Of a DNA stretch of 64,000 bases, positions 53,500 through 62,067 are shown one piece after another; within the stretch, counting starts at the first letter, position 1, and each line of letters opens with the position of its first letter. The notes under the pieces are model-generated. The model worked only from the letters and a program-made list of their open reading frames with translations, made no database searches and was not told the origin of the DNA. The translations under genes and the position numbers were made by a program. The stretch lies in the NCBI GenBank assembly GCA_020637635.1, contig JACKKB010000010.1, positions 86,686 to 150,685 of the forward strand. Direction: 5' to 3'. This DNA comes from Albidovulum sp. (GTDB lineage Bacteria; Pseudomonadota; Alphaproteobacteria; Rhodobacterales; Rhodobacteraceae).

Positions 53500-54543
53500 A
53501 TGACCAGAGAGACGGGGCTCACCTATGCCGACGCGGGCGTCGACATCGACGCCGGAAACGCGCTCGTCGAACGGATCAAGCCGGCCGCGAAGCGCACCCG
53601 GCGCCCCGGCACCGTCGCGGGCCTCGGCGGCTTCGGCGCGCTCTTCGATCTCAGGGCCGCGGGCTATTCCGATCCGGTCCTCGTCGCGGCGACCGACGGG
53701 GTCGGCACCAAGCTGCGCATCGCCATCGACACCGGCGCCGTCGACACGATCGGCATCGACCTCGTGGCGATGTGCGTGAACGACCTCGTCTGCCAGGGGG
53801 CGGAGCCGCTCTTCTTCCTCGACTATTTCGCCACCGGCAAGCTCGACGTCGACCAGGCGGCGCGGATCGTCGAGGGCATTGCCGAGGGCTGCGCCCGGTC
53901 CGGCTGCGCCCTCGTCGGCGGCGAGACCGCCGAAATGCCGGGCATGTACCACGGGGGGGACTTCGATCTGGCCGGCTTCGCCGTCGGCGCGCTGGAGCGC
54001 GGCAGCGACCTGCCCGCGGGCGTCGGCGCGGGCGACGTGCTGCTGGGGCTTGCCTCGAACGGCGTGCATTCGAACGGTTACAGCTTCGTGCGCAAGGTGG
54101 TGGAACGCTCGGGCCTCGGCTGGGACGCCCCGTCGCCCTTCGGCGCGGGAACGCTCGGCGCGGCGCTCCTTGCCCCGACGCGGCTCTACGTGATGCCGGC
54201 ACTGCAAGCGATCCGCGCCGGCGGCGTCCACGCGCTCGCCCATATCACCGGCGGCGGGCTGAGCGAGAACCTGCCCCGGGTCCTGCCCGAGGGGCTCGGC
54301 GCCGAGATCGACCTGTCGGCCTGGACGCTGCCGCCGGTCTTCCGCTGGCTCGCCGGAACCGTGGACATGGCAGAGGCGGAACTTCTCAAGACCTTCAACG
54401 CCGGCATCGGCATGGTCGCCGTGGTCGCCCGCGACCGCGCCCCGGCGCTCGCCGCGCTTCTGACGGCGGCGGGCGAGACCGTGAGCGAGATCGGCCGCGT
54501 CGGCGAGGGACAGGGCGTGACCTATCGCGGCCGGCTTCTTTGA
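53500..54543 (+). CDS. purM: Phosphoribosylformylglycinamidine cyclo-ligase
   Basis: 347-residue AIR synthetase, fifth step of purine synthesis. Signatures are GLTYADAGVDIDAGNALV at the start, ATDGVGTKLRIA, CVNDLVCQGAEPLFFLDYFA, GGETAEMPGMY and HITGGGLSENLPR. The ATG at 53500 has GGGGG 5 bases upstream; one 15 bases earlier is also usable. The stop overlaps the TTG start of purN. Confidence 0.95.
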   Translation: MTRETGLTYADAGVDIDAGNALVERIKPAAKRTRRPGTVAGLGGFGALFDLRAAGYSDPVLVAATDGVGTKLRIAIDTGAVDTIGIDLVAMCVNDLVCQGAEPLFFLDYFATGKLDVDQAARIVEGIAEGCARSGCALVGGETAEMPGMYHGGDFDLAGFAVGALERGSDLPAGVGAGDVLLGLASNGVHSNGYSFVRKVVERSGLGWDAPSPFGAGTLGAALLAPTRLYVMPALQAIRAGGVHALAHITGGGLSENLPRVLPEGLGAEIDLSAWTLPPVFRWLAGTVDMAEAELLKTFNAGIGMVAVVARDRAPALAALLTAAGETVSEIGRVGEGQGVTYRGRLL

Positions 54544-55130
54544 AGCGCGTCGCGATCCTGATCTCTGGCAGCGGCTCGAACATGATCGCGCTCGTCCGCA
54601 GCATGACGGGCGATCATCCGGCGCGCCCGGTGCTTGTCGCCGCCAACGACCCCGCGGCAGCGGGGCTGGCGCGCGCGGCCGACCTCGGCATCGCCACCGC
54701 CGCCGTCGACCACCGCCGCTATTCGGCCGATCGCGCCGCCTTCGAGAACGCGCTTCTCGAACCGCTTCTCGCCGCCCGCCCCGACATCCTCTGCCTGGCC
54801 GGCTTCATGCGCGTGCTGACCCCCGCCTTCGTCGCCCGGTTCGAAGGCAGGATGCTGAACATCCACCCTTCTTTGCTGCCCAAATACCCCGGCCTGCATA
54901 CCCACGCGCGCGCGCTTGCCGCGGCGGACGCCGAGGCCGGCTGCACCGTGCACGAGGTCACCGCGGTGCTCGACACCGGGCCGATCCTCGGTCAGGCGCG
55001 GGTCCCGGTCCTGCCCGGCGACACCGAAGGCAGCCTCGCTGCCCGGGTCCTTGCCGAGGAGCACCGGCTCTATCCTGCGGTCCTCGCGCGCTTTGCGGCG
55101 GGCGACCGGCGGCCGGTCTGGCTGCCCTGA
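54540..55130 (+). CDS. purN: Phosphoribosylglycinamide formyltransferase
   Basis: 196-residue GAR transformylase, third step of purine synthesis, using 10-formyl-THF. The substrate loop is ISGSGSNMIAL, the catalytic Asn-His is in MLNIHPSLLPKYPGLHTHA, and the catalytic Asp is in TAVLDTGPILGQ. The only start that gives the normal N-terminus (KRVAILISGSGSN) is a TTG overlapping the purM stop (TTGA), so translation depends on coupling. Confidence 0.94.
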   Translation: MKRVAILISGSGSNMIALVRSMTGDHPARPVLVAANDPAAAGLARAADLGIATAAVDHRRYSADRAAFENALLEPLLAARPDILCLAGFMRVLTPAFVARFEGRMLNIHPSLLPKYPGLHTHARALAAADAEAGCTVHEVTAVLDTGPILGQARVPVLPGDTEGSLAARVLAEEHRLYPAVLARFAAGDRRPVWLP

Positions 55131-55201
55131 GCGGCACACGCGGGCGCTGGAATCGGGCGGCGGATCTGGCTATAGTCGTTCCGTTCACCTTGGGGGCGAC
55201 G

Positions 55202-55807
55202 ATGACGGGTGCTTGGGCCGCGGGTGCGGCGGCGGTCTTGGTGGTGGCTGCGGCCGGCCCGGCGGGGGCCGAGGGCCTCTCTTTCGGCGCCGGCGCCTCG
55301 CGCGCGGACCGGTTGTCCCAGTTCCGCCAGCAGCTCTCGGTGCTCGACAGCCGCGCCTCGACGCAATACGCCGCCTCGGTGAAGCTCACGCCCCACGGCA
55401 AGGCCGCGGCCACGGCGGTGCTGCCGAGCTATGCCGGCAACTACCGCGGCCACTATCTGCAGCCCGCCAGGGAGGCCGCACGGCGCCACGGGGTGCCCGA
55501 GGACCTGTTCCTGCGTCTGGTGCAGCGCGAAAGCGGCTGGAACCCGCAGGCGGTCTCGCATCGCGGCGCGACCGGGCTTGCCCAGCTGATGCCGGCGACG
55601 GCAGCGCGGCTCGGTGTCGATCTGGCCGACCCGCATGCCAATCTCGACGGCGGCGCGCGCTACCTGCGGATGATGTTCGACCGTTTCGGCGATTGGCGTC
55701 TGGCGCTTGCGGCCTACAACGCCGGCCCCGAGGCGGTGGAACGCTACGGCGGCGTGCCGCCCTATGCCGAGACCAAGGGCTATGTCGTCGCCATTCTCGG
55801 CGGCTAA
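55202..55807 (+). CDS. Lytic transglycosylase (SLT domain)
   Basis: 201 residues with an N-terminal signal peptide (VLVVAAAGPAGA) and a C-terminal SLT goose-lysozyme-like domain. The catalytic Glu is in VQRESGWNPQAVS (about residue 107). GATGLAQLMPATAARLG and LALAAYNAGPEAVERYGG complete the family pattern. It cleaves peptidoglycan glycan strands in the periplasm. GGGGG lies upstream of the ATG. It converges with the monooxygenase-like gene, with a 4-bp stop overlap. Confidence 0.92.
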   Translation: MTGAWAAGAAAVLVVAAAGPAGAEGLSFGAGASRADRLSQFRQQLSVLDSRASTQYAASVKLTPHGKAAATAVLPSYAGNYRGHYLQPAREAARRHGVPEDLFLRLVQRESGWNPQAVSHRGATGLAQLMPATAARLGVDLADPHANLDGGARYLRMMFDRFGDWRLALAAYNAGPEAVERYGGVPPYAETKGYVVAILGG

Positions 55808-56106
55808 CCCCGCGGCTTCGCGGACCTTTCCTCGACGATCCGGTAATCGCGCGGAATCGCTTTCGTGGCCCTGGCCCAGAGCGTGCCGGCCGCGCGGGCC
55901 TGGTGCGCCTCGAAGGCGGCGCGGTCGCGGAAGACCTCGCTGACGGCGAAACGCACCGGATCGGAATGGGAGCGGAACACCTCGAAGCCGAGGCAGCCGG
56001 GCTCGGCCCGCGTCAGGCGGATATGCTCGGGCAGAAGCGCGGACACCCGGTCGGCTTCTTCGAGGCTGCGGCAGATCAGGAATCCGGTCAGTGTCACGCG
56101 CGGCAT
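55804..56106 (-). CDS. ABM-domain putative quinol monooxygenase
   Basis: 100-residue ferredoxin-like alpha/beta protein of the antibiotic biosynthesis monooxygenase family, with EPGCLGFEVFRSHSDPVRFA and EVFRDRAAFEAHQ. Relatives such as YgiN oxidise quinols, but most have no known role. Assigned by fold only. Confidence 0.85.
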   Translation of the reverse strand: MPRVTLTGFLICRSLEEADRVSALLPEHIRLTRAEPGCLGFEVFRSHSDPVRFAVSEVFRDRAAFEAHQARAAGTLWARATKAIPRDYRIVEERSAKPRG

Positions 56107-56170
56107 GGCGCGAGGATAGGGCAGCGGGCGCAAGTCGCAAGCGTCTCGCGCGCGGGGAGGCGGCGCTCGG

Positions 56171-57730
56171 TCACTCCATCTCGATCGTGCCGGGGGGCTT
56201 CGAGGTCACGTCGTAGAAGACGCGGTTGATCCCCTGCACCTCGTTGATGATCCGCGTGGCGGTCTCGCCGAGGAAATCGTGGCTGAACGGATAGTAGTCG
56301 GCCGTCATGCCGTCGACGCTCGTGACCGCGCGCAGGGCCAGCGCGTAGTCGTAGGTGCGCCCGTCGCCCATGACGCCGACGGTCCTGACCGGCAGGATCG
56401 CGGCGAAGGCCTGCCAGATCTCGTCGTAAAGCCCGTGGCGGCGAATCTGGTCGATATAGACGGCATCGGCCCGGCGCAGGATGTCGAGTTTCTCACGCGT
56501 GATCTCGCCCGGGCAGCGGATGGCCAGGCCGGGGCCGGGGAAGGGGTGGCGGCCGATGAACCTTTCCGGCAGGCCAAGTTCGCGGCCAAGGGCGCGGACC
56601 TCGTCCTTGAAGAGTTCGCGCAGCGGCTCGACGAGTTTCAGGCCCATCTTTTCCGGCAAGCCGCCGACATTGTGGTGGCTCTTGATCGTGACCGAAGGCC
56701 CGCCGGAGAAGCTCACGCTTTCGATGACGTCGGGGTAGAGCGTCCCCTGGGCGAGGAACTCCGCGCCCTCGATCTTGCCCGCCTCGCGCTGGAAGACGTC
56801 GATGAAGAGCTTGCCGATGGTCTTGCGCTTGACCTCGGGGTCGCTGCCGCCTTCGAGCGCGCCGAGGAAGAGGTCGGCCTCGTCGGCATGGATCAGGGGA
56901 ATGTTGTAGTGGTCGCGGAACATGGTGACGACCTCGTCGGCCTCGTTCAGCCGCAGAAGCCCGTGGTCGACGAAGACGCAGGTGAGCTGGTCGCCGATGG
57001 CCTCGTGGATGAGGACGGCGGCGACGGAACTGTCGACGCCGCCCGAAAGCCCGCAGATAACCCGCTTGTCGCCGACCTGCGCGCGGATCTTCCCGATCGC
57101 GTCGTCCTTGTAGGAGGCCATCGTCCAATCGCCGGTGAAACCGGCGAGACGGACGAAATTCTCGTAAAGCTTCGCGCCCTTCGGCGTGTGGTGCACCTCG
57201 GGGTGGAACTGCACGGCGTAGAAGTTGCGGGAGATGTCGGCGGTGATGGCGAAGGGCGCGCCTTGCGATGTCGCGTAGACCGCGAAGCCGGGGGCGAGCT
57301 TCGACACATGGTCGCCGTGGCTCATCCAGACCTGCTCGCGCCCTTCCGCGAACCAGCCGTCGAGAAGCGGCAGGCGGTCGTCCCTGGGCGTGACATAGGC
57401 GCGACCGAATTCGGCGGTGCCGTGGCCGCGCTCGACCGTGCCGCCGAGACACTGCATCATCACCTGCTGGCCGTAGCAGATGCCGAGGATCGGCACGCCG
57501 AGATCGAAGACGCCCGCCGGCGGCATCGGCGCGCCCTCGGCGAAGACCGAGGCCGGGCCGCCCGAGAAGATCACCGCCTGCGGCGCGAAGCGTTCCAGAA
57601 AGGCGTCGTCCACCCGGTTGAAGGGATGGATCTCGCAATAGACGTTCAGCTCGCGCAGGCGCCGCGCGATGAGCTGCGTGACCTGGCTGCCGAAGTCGAT
57701 GATGAGGAGGCGTTGATGTGCATGCGTCAT
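56171..57730 (-). CDS. guaA: GMP synthase (glutamine-hydrolysing)
   Basis: 519-residue enzyme making GMP from XMP. The N-terminal glutamine amidotransferase has its Cys in GICYGQQVMMQ and its His in FHPEVHHTP. The ATP pyrophosphatase domain has the P-loop GLSGGVDSSVAA near residue 230. The C-terminal dimerisation domain ends KPPGTIEME. The ATG at 57730 gives the standard start THAHQRLLIIDFGSQVTQL; longer in-frame extensions upstream are not real. Confidence 0.96.
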   Translation of the reverse strand: MTHAHQRLLIIDFGSQVTQLIARRLRELNVYCEIHPFNRVDDAFLERFAPQAVIFSGGPASVFAEGAPMPPAGVFDLGVPILGICYGQQVMMQCLGGTVERGHGTAEFGRAYVTPRDDRLPLLDGWFAEGREQVWMSHGDHVSKLAPGFAVYATSQGAPFAITADISRNFYAVQFHPEVHHTPKGAKLYENFVRLAGFTGDWTMASYKDDAIGKIRAQVGDKRVICGLSGGVDSSVAAVLIHEAIGDQLTCVFVDHGLLRLNEADEVVTMFRDHYNIPLIHADEADLFLGALEGGSDPEVKRKTIGKLFIDVFQREAGKIEGAEFLAQGTLYPDVIESVSFSGGPSVTIKSHHNVGGLPEKMGLKLVEPLRELFKDEVRALGRELGLPERFIGRHPFPGPGLAIRCPGEITREKLDILRRADAVYIDQIRRHGLYDEIWQAFAAILPVRTVGVMGDGRTYDYALALRAVTSVDGMTADYYPFSHDFLGETATRIINEVQGINRVFYDVTSKPPGTIEME

Positions 57731-58162
57731 GGCCGGGGAATATTGCCTCTCCCGCGGCTCTGCAAGCGGCTCGGTGAACCGCGCCACCGGGATCGGGCGG
57801 CGGCGGCGCTGGCGCTCGGGGGGCATGCCGCAAGGATCGCGCGGGCCCGGGGGGCTGGCGATCCTGGGAAGCGGCTCGCCCGGGGCAGGGTCTCCGGCAT
57901 GTCGTGACCATGGCGAAGCGCCGGGAATCCCCTGATCGCGAAGCCGGCCGAACCGAAAGGCGAGGCTCTTGCAGGCAGCGAACCCGGCCATGGCAGTTCA
58001 TGAACTGGATGAAGAATGCGACGCAGGATATTGTCAACGAATATAAAGGCGATGGTTTCATCGGCCAGGACGCGGAGCCTCGTGCGGGGCGGGCGAAGGC
58101 CATGCGACCCATCGGCGGGCCGACGGGATCGACCATCCGTTTCGCGAACGTGGGACGCGGCG
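57731..58162. other. Intergenic region upstream of guaA
   Basis: 432 bp without a gene. On the minus strand a TTGACA lies at 58037-58032, with CTTCAT 17 bases further on, so a weak guaA promoter with a long leader is possible. The AT-rich patch around 58010-58060 stands out from the flanking GC. No riboswitch structure is recognised. Confidence 0.4.
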
Positions 58163-58624
58163 CTAAGGGCGGGCGAGGCTGCGCGCGGCCAGCACCCACA
58201 GAAGCGCCAGAGCGAAGGAGAGGACGGCGTTCCAGGACGCCATCGAGAGGCCGGCGAAGCTCCAGGCCACCTCGTTGCAGCGCACGAGCGGGGCGGACAT
58301 GATCTGGTTGAGGAGGTCGTCGGCAGACCCGGCAAGATCGCCCGAGGAGGAGCAGGCCGTCGGACCGGTCCACCAGGCGCGCTCGACGCCGGTGTGATAG
58401 ATGCCGAGCGCGCCCGTGGCGGCCGCCGAAAGCGCCCCGATCCAGGCCATGAGCCGCGCCCGGGTGAGGATGGCGAGTGCGCCCGCAAGCACCGCCGCGC
58501 CATGCGGCCAGCGCTGCCAGAGGCAAAGCTCGCAGGGCGCGTAGCCCATGAGCTGAAAGCCGAAAGCGCCGAGCAGAAGCGCGGCGGAGCCGCCGGCGGC
58601 GATGAGGATGAGCCTGCGGTCCAT
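58163..58624 (-). CDS. dsbB: Disulfide bond formation protein B
   Basis: 153-residue inner-membrane quinone reductase that reoxidises DsbA. It has four helices, the redox pair CELC at residues 31-34, and the second pair Cys91 and Cys116 in periplasmic loop 2. It lacks other Dsb genes nearby. It follows the YqaA gene by 10 bp on the same strand. Confidence 0.9.
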   Translation of the reverse strand: MDRRLILIAAGGSAALLLGAFGFQLMGYAPCELCLWQRWPHGAAVLAGALAILTRARLMAWIGALSAAATGALGIYHTGVERAWWTGPTACSSSGDLAGSADDLLNQIMSAPLVRCNEVAWSFAGLSMASWNAVLSFALALLWVLAARSLARP

Positions 58625-58633
58625 GGCTGCCTC

Positions 58634-59227
58634 CTAGCCGTGCGCCTTGAGCAGATACCAGGCGGCAAGGCCGATCACGATGACCCCGCCTGCGATCAGG
58701 GTCAGGCGCCGCTCGATGAAGCCGAGGATGGCCGCGCCGTAGCGGCGCATGAGCCAGGCCAGCCCGTAGAACCGCGCGCTTCGCGCGACGATGGCCGACA
58801 GGACGAAGAGCCCCAGGTTGAAGCCCACGACGCCGGAGAGCAGCGTCACCACCTTCATCGGCGGCAGATGCGCGAGCCCGGAGGTCACGAGCAGCAGCAG
58901 GATGATCCAGGTGTTGCCGTTCACATAGGCCTGAAGGCTGTCGAACTTGTCGACCTCGCCGTAGAACTCCATGAGCGGCCTGACGATGACCTCGGCGCCG
59001 TAGTGGCCGACGAACCAGCCGAAGATGCCGCCGAGAACCGAGGTGACGCTGGCGAGAAAGGCATAGGACATCGCCTTTTCCGGCTGCGCCGCGCACATCG
59101 GCACGAAGAGCACGTCGGCCGGAATCGGAAAGACCGAGCTTTCGACGAAGGAGATGGTGCCGAGTGCCGCCGGCGCGTGGCGCGACCGCGCCCAGGAAAG
59201 GGTCCAGTCGTATAGTTTGCGAAACAT
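58634..59227 (-). CDS. YqaA family (DedA-related SNARE-associated) membrane protein
   Basis: 197 residues with four to five helices. It has the family pattern ISFVESSVFPIPADVLFVPM near residue 26 and VTSVLGGIFGWFVGHYGAEV near residue 62. DedA-related proteins are implicated in phospholipid flipping and envelope homeostasis; YqaA itself is uncharacterised. The ATG at 59227 is preferred over a GTG three bases upstream. It is probably co-transcribed with dsbB. Confidence 0.88.
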   Translation of the reverse strand: MFRKLYDWTLSWARSRHAPAALGTISFVESSVFPIPADVLFVPMCAAQPEKAMSYAFLASVTSVLGGIFGWFVGHYGAEVIVRPLMEFYGEVDKFDSLQAYVNGNTWIILLLLVTSGLAHLPPMKVVTLLSGVVGFNLGLFVLSAIVARSARFYGLAWLMRRYGAAILGFIERRLTLIAGGVIVIGLAAWYLLKAHG

Positions 59228-59371
59228 CACGCGCTCCGGTGCCGCGCCGCAACTCCGCGGCCGCCGCCCTTAGGCCACGGGCGGCGCGCAGGGTCAAGCC
59301 GATGGCTCTTTATGCCCGTGCGGGAACGGGTTAGAGTTTCGCGCGTCGGGTCGGGCATCCGGGGGGATACG

Positions 59372-60223
59372 ATGAAATGGCAGGGCCGTCGCGGCAGCGA
59401 CAATATCGAGGATCGGCGCCGCATGAGCCGGGGCGGCATGGTTGGCGGCGGCGGTCTCGGCCTTGTCGTCGTGGCGCTTCTCGTCTGGGCACTTGGCGGC
59501 GATCCGATGGCGGTCCTGCAGCAGGGCGGCGGCGGGGGGATTGCCACCTCGGGTGACGTGCAGCTGACCGAGGCCGATCAGCAGGCGGCCGAGTTCGTTT
59601 CGGTGACGCTTGCCGATACCGAGGAGATCTGGAGCCGCATCTTCCAGGAGCAGCTCGGGCGGACCTATTCGCCGACCACGCTCGTGCTTTTCAAGCAGGT
59701 CACCGCCTCGCCCTGCGGCAATGCCTCCGGCGCGACGGGTCCCTTCTACTGCCCGAACGACAAGAAGGTCTATCTCGATACCGATTTCTTCGTGACCCTG
59801 CGCCAGCAGCTGGGCGCCGGCGGCGATTTCGCCGCCGCCTATGTCGTGGCCCATGAGGTCGGCCACCATGTTCAGGACGAGCTTGGCATCCTTTCGCAGG
59901 TGAACGACGTCCGCCAGCGCTCGAGCGAGGCGGACTCGAACGCGCTCTCGGTGCGCATCGAACTGCAGGCCGATTGTCTGGCCGGGCTCTGGGCGCGCAA
60001 TGCGGCCGAACAGTTCGGCTCGATCGAAGAGGGCGACATCGCCGAGGCGATGAACGCCGCGGCCCATATCGGCGACGACACGCTGCAGCGCAACGCCGGG
60101 CGCCGGCCGATGCCCGACAGTTTCACCCACGGCACCTCGGAGCAGCGGCAGCGCTGGTTCGCGACCGGCTTCAAGGGTGGCGACATCACCGCTTGCGACA
60201 CGTTCGCGGCGCAGGCGCTCTGA
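59372..60223 (+). CDS. YpfJ-type neutral zinc metallopeptidase
   Basis: 283 residues. The N-terminal MKWQGRRGSDNIEDRR, a membrane segment near residues 25-45, and a Gly-rich linker precede the protease domain. The zinc site is VAHEVGHHVQDELG near residue 170, and the downstream Glu is in IELQADCLAGLWARN. The C-terminal RQRWFATGFKGGDITACDTF is typical of this family (zinc_peptidase/DUF preserved from bacteria to fungi). The active site faces the periplasm. Physiological substrate unknown. Confidence 0.9.
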   Translation: MKWQGRRGSDNIEDRRRMSRGGMVGGGGLGLVVVALLVWALGGDPMAVLQQGGGGGIATSGDVQLTEADQQAAEFVSVTLADTEEIWSRIFQEQLGRTYSPTTLVLFKQVTASPCGNASGATGPFYCPNDKKVYLDTDFFVTLRQQLGAGGDFAAAYVVAHEVGHHVQDELGILSQVNDVRQRSSEADSNALSVRIELQADCLAGLWARNAAEQFGSIEEGDIAEAMNAAAHIGDDTLQRNAGRRPMPDSFTHGTSEQRQRWFATGFKGGDITACDTFAAQAL

Positions 60224-60293
60224 CCGGAGCGGCCCGGGGCACCGGCGTCAAAGCGCTTGTCGCCGGGGCCGGCGCGCGCTAGACCGCGCGAGG

Positions 60294-60377
60294 GCCCGAG
60301 TGGCGGAATGGTAGACGCAGCGGATTCAAAATCCGCCGCCGCAAGGCGTGTCGGTTCGAGTCCGACCTCGGGCACCA
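60294..60377 (+). tRNA. tRNA-Leu (anticodon CAA)
   Basis: 84 nt with encoded CCA. The acceptor stem GCCCGAG pairs with CTCGGGC. The anticodon stem-loop GCGGA-TTCAAAA-TCCGC gives CAA. A long variable arm (CGCCGCAAGGCG region) and the T-loop TTCGAGT are as expected for a class II tRNA. Confidence 0.96.
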
Positions 60378-60600
60378 AGCCTCAGAAATCACGCGAATCG
60401 AGCGTGGCCCGGGTCAGGGCACGCGAAACCGTTCCTTAAATGTTCGGTGTTATTTCCGTCTACGAGCAGGCCGGAATGGGCAGGACCTGACCAAAAAGAC
60501 AGTCAATTGGGAAACTGTCGCCTCAATCTCTGCCCAAACCTGCCCGATTCGTCGGCGAAATTGCCGTCCAGCCGCTGGAGCGGCCGTGGAGATCGGTTCG
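60378..60600. other. AT-richer spacer after tRNA-Leu
   Basis: 223 bp with visibly lower GC than its surroundings, sitting between the tRNA 3' end and a Hint-domain gene. No direct copy of the tRNA end and no integrase is found. It contains the promoter region of the Hint gene, though no clear motif stands out. Confidence 0.4.
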
Positions 60601-61251
60601 ATGAGTGTGTTGCAAGTGGAATCTGGTTCGGACGTGCAGGGGGCCGGGCGACGCGCCCCCTACACGCCCTGTTTCGTGGAAGGTACGCCGATCTCGACGG
60701 ATCGCGGCGAGATTGCCATCGAATGCCTTTGTGCCGGCGATCGGGTCCTGACCCGCGACAGCGGCTATCGCCCCATCGCCTGGATCGGTGGCAGGTACTT
60801 CGATGCCGATGCGTTGGCCGATTTTCCCGAACTTCAGCCGATCGTGATCCGGCGGGGCGCGCTTGGCACCGGGCAGCCGTCGCGCGATCTGCAGGTCAGC
60901 CCGCAGCACCGGGTGCTTCTGAGCGGAGCGCTGTCGCTGGCGCTCACGGGCGAGACCGAGTCTCTCATCGCGGCGGAGGACCTCGTCGGCATGGCAGGGG
61001 TCGAGCGGCGCGCGACCGCCGAGACGACCTATTTCCACATTCTCTTCGATCAGCACGAAGTGATCGATTCGGCCGGCTGCTGGACCGAGAGCTTCCTGCC
61101 GGATGCGGCCGCGCTCGATGGGCTCCACAGCGCCCAGGCGCACGAGATCCTGACGATCTTCCCCGAACTTGCCCTCAAGGCGCCGTCGGAGCTTGCGACC
61201 GCGCGGGTCGTGGCCAAGGGCACGCCTTTCGACAGCCGCGCCGCCGCCTGA
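60601..61251 (+). CDS. Hint (hedgehog/intein-like) domain protein
   Basis: 216 residues with a Hint domain starting at the Cys in YTPCFVEGTPISTDRGEIAI (about residue 24). The family pattern LCAGDRVLTRDSGYRPIAWI follows, then the His-containing SPQHRVLLSGALSLAL, and FHILFDQHEVIDSAGCWTES near residue 140. Rhodobacterales have many such stand-alone Hint2 proteins, usually C-terminal to secreted calcium-binding repeats. Here almost nothing precedes the Cys, so self-cleavage would release only a short peptide. An in-frame GTG at 60586 is an alternative start. Role unknown. Confidence 0.85.
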   Translation: MSVLQVESGSDVQGAGRRAPYTPCFVEGTPISTDRGEIAIECLCAGDRVLTRDSGYRPIAWIGGRYFDADALADFPELQPIVIRRGALGTGQPSRDLQVSPQHRVLLSGALSLALTGETESLIAAEDLVGMAGVERRATAETTYFHILFDQHEVIDSAGCWTESFLPDAAALDGLHSAQAHEILTIFPELALKAPSELATARVVAKGTPFDSRAAA

Positions 61252-61359
61252 TCGGTGGCATCGTCGGGCGCCGGACGCCCGAGCGGCGCCCGTTGATACC
61301 GGCGTGCGACGGTGAGGATCGGCGTCGGGTGCGGTATCCGCCGGCGCCGCCCGGCGCCC

Positions 61360-61956
61360 TCAGCCCCGTGTCGCGCGCCAGCGCGCCCAGTCCTCGGGCG
61401 TGTCGAGATCGCGGATCGCCCGGTCGCCGGCCAGCACGACAAGGCGCGCCGCTTCCGTCGCCAGAAGACCCGCGGCGCCACGGTCGCCGGTCAGTGTCTC
61501 CATGGCCGGCAAAAGCCGCGCGGGAAGGATCACCGGATGGCCGGGCGCACCGTCGGGCGTGGTCGCGCGCAGCGGGCGGTCTGGCGCCGCGAGGAAGGCC
61601 GCGAAGAGGGCCGCAAGGTCGGCGGGTTCGATCCCCGGCATGTCGGGCAGCAGAACCATGAGACCCTGCGCGCCCTCGGCCGCGGCGGCGCCGGCGCGCA
61701 GGCTCGCGGCCATGCCTTCGCGCCAGTCGGCGATCTCGAGACACCGGACCTGCAGGCCGGCGAGCGCCGCGCGGCGGGCACTCAGCCGTTCGGACGCCGC
61801 AGGCAGGGTGACGATCACCTGCGCACCCAGTTCCGAAGCCAGACGCGCGGCGCGGCGCAGGGCCGGCTCGCCACCCACATCTTCGGTCAGCTTGTCGCCT
61901 CCGCCCATCCGGCGCGCGGCGCCGGCGGCCGGGATCAGGACTGCAAGGCGGTTCAT
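61360..61956 (-). CDS. MobA/MocA-like nucleotidyltransferase
   Basis: 198 residues with the MobA-like NTP-transferase fold. The signature LIPAAGAARRMGGGDKL is at the start, with the metal-binding VLLPDMPGIEPADL near residue 100 and GAPGHPVILPARLLPAM near residue 137. MocA adds CTP to molybdopterin and MobA adds GTP. Without xdh genes in the window the exact product is undetermined. The second of two adjacent ATGs is taken for ribosome spacing. Confidence 0.85.
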   Translation of the reverse strand: MNRLAVLIPAAGAARRMGGGDKLTEDVGGEPALRRAARLASELGAQVIVTLPAASERLSARRAALAGLQVRCLEIADWREGMAASLRAGAAAAEGAQGLMVLLPDMPGIEPADLAALFAAFLAAPDRPLRATTPDGAPGHPVILPARLLPAMETLTGDRGAAGLLATEAARLVVLAGDRAIRDLDTPEDWARWRATRG

Positions 61957-62067
61957 CATCCCCTCGACGGCAGGCGCGATCCCCTTGGCGGCAGGCGCGC
62001 TGGCCCCAGTCTGAGCCGATGCGCATCTACGGGCAAGGGCCGCGCGCGCGGCCCGGCCCCGATCCGC

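Noticed and set aside
56493..59297. A 934-residue minus-strand frame spanning guaA, dsbB and the YqaA gene
   Set aside because: It runs through three recognised genes in a different register and is Arg/Pro/His-rich, typical of GC-driven open frames.
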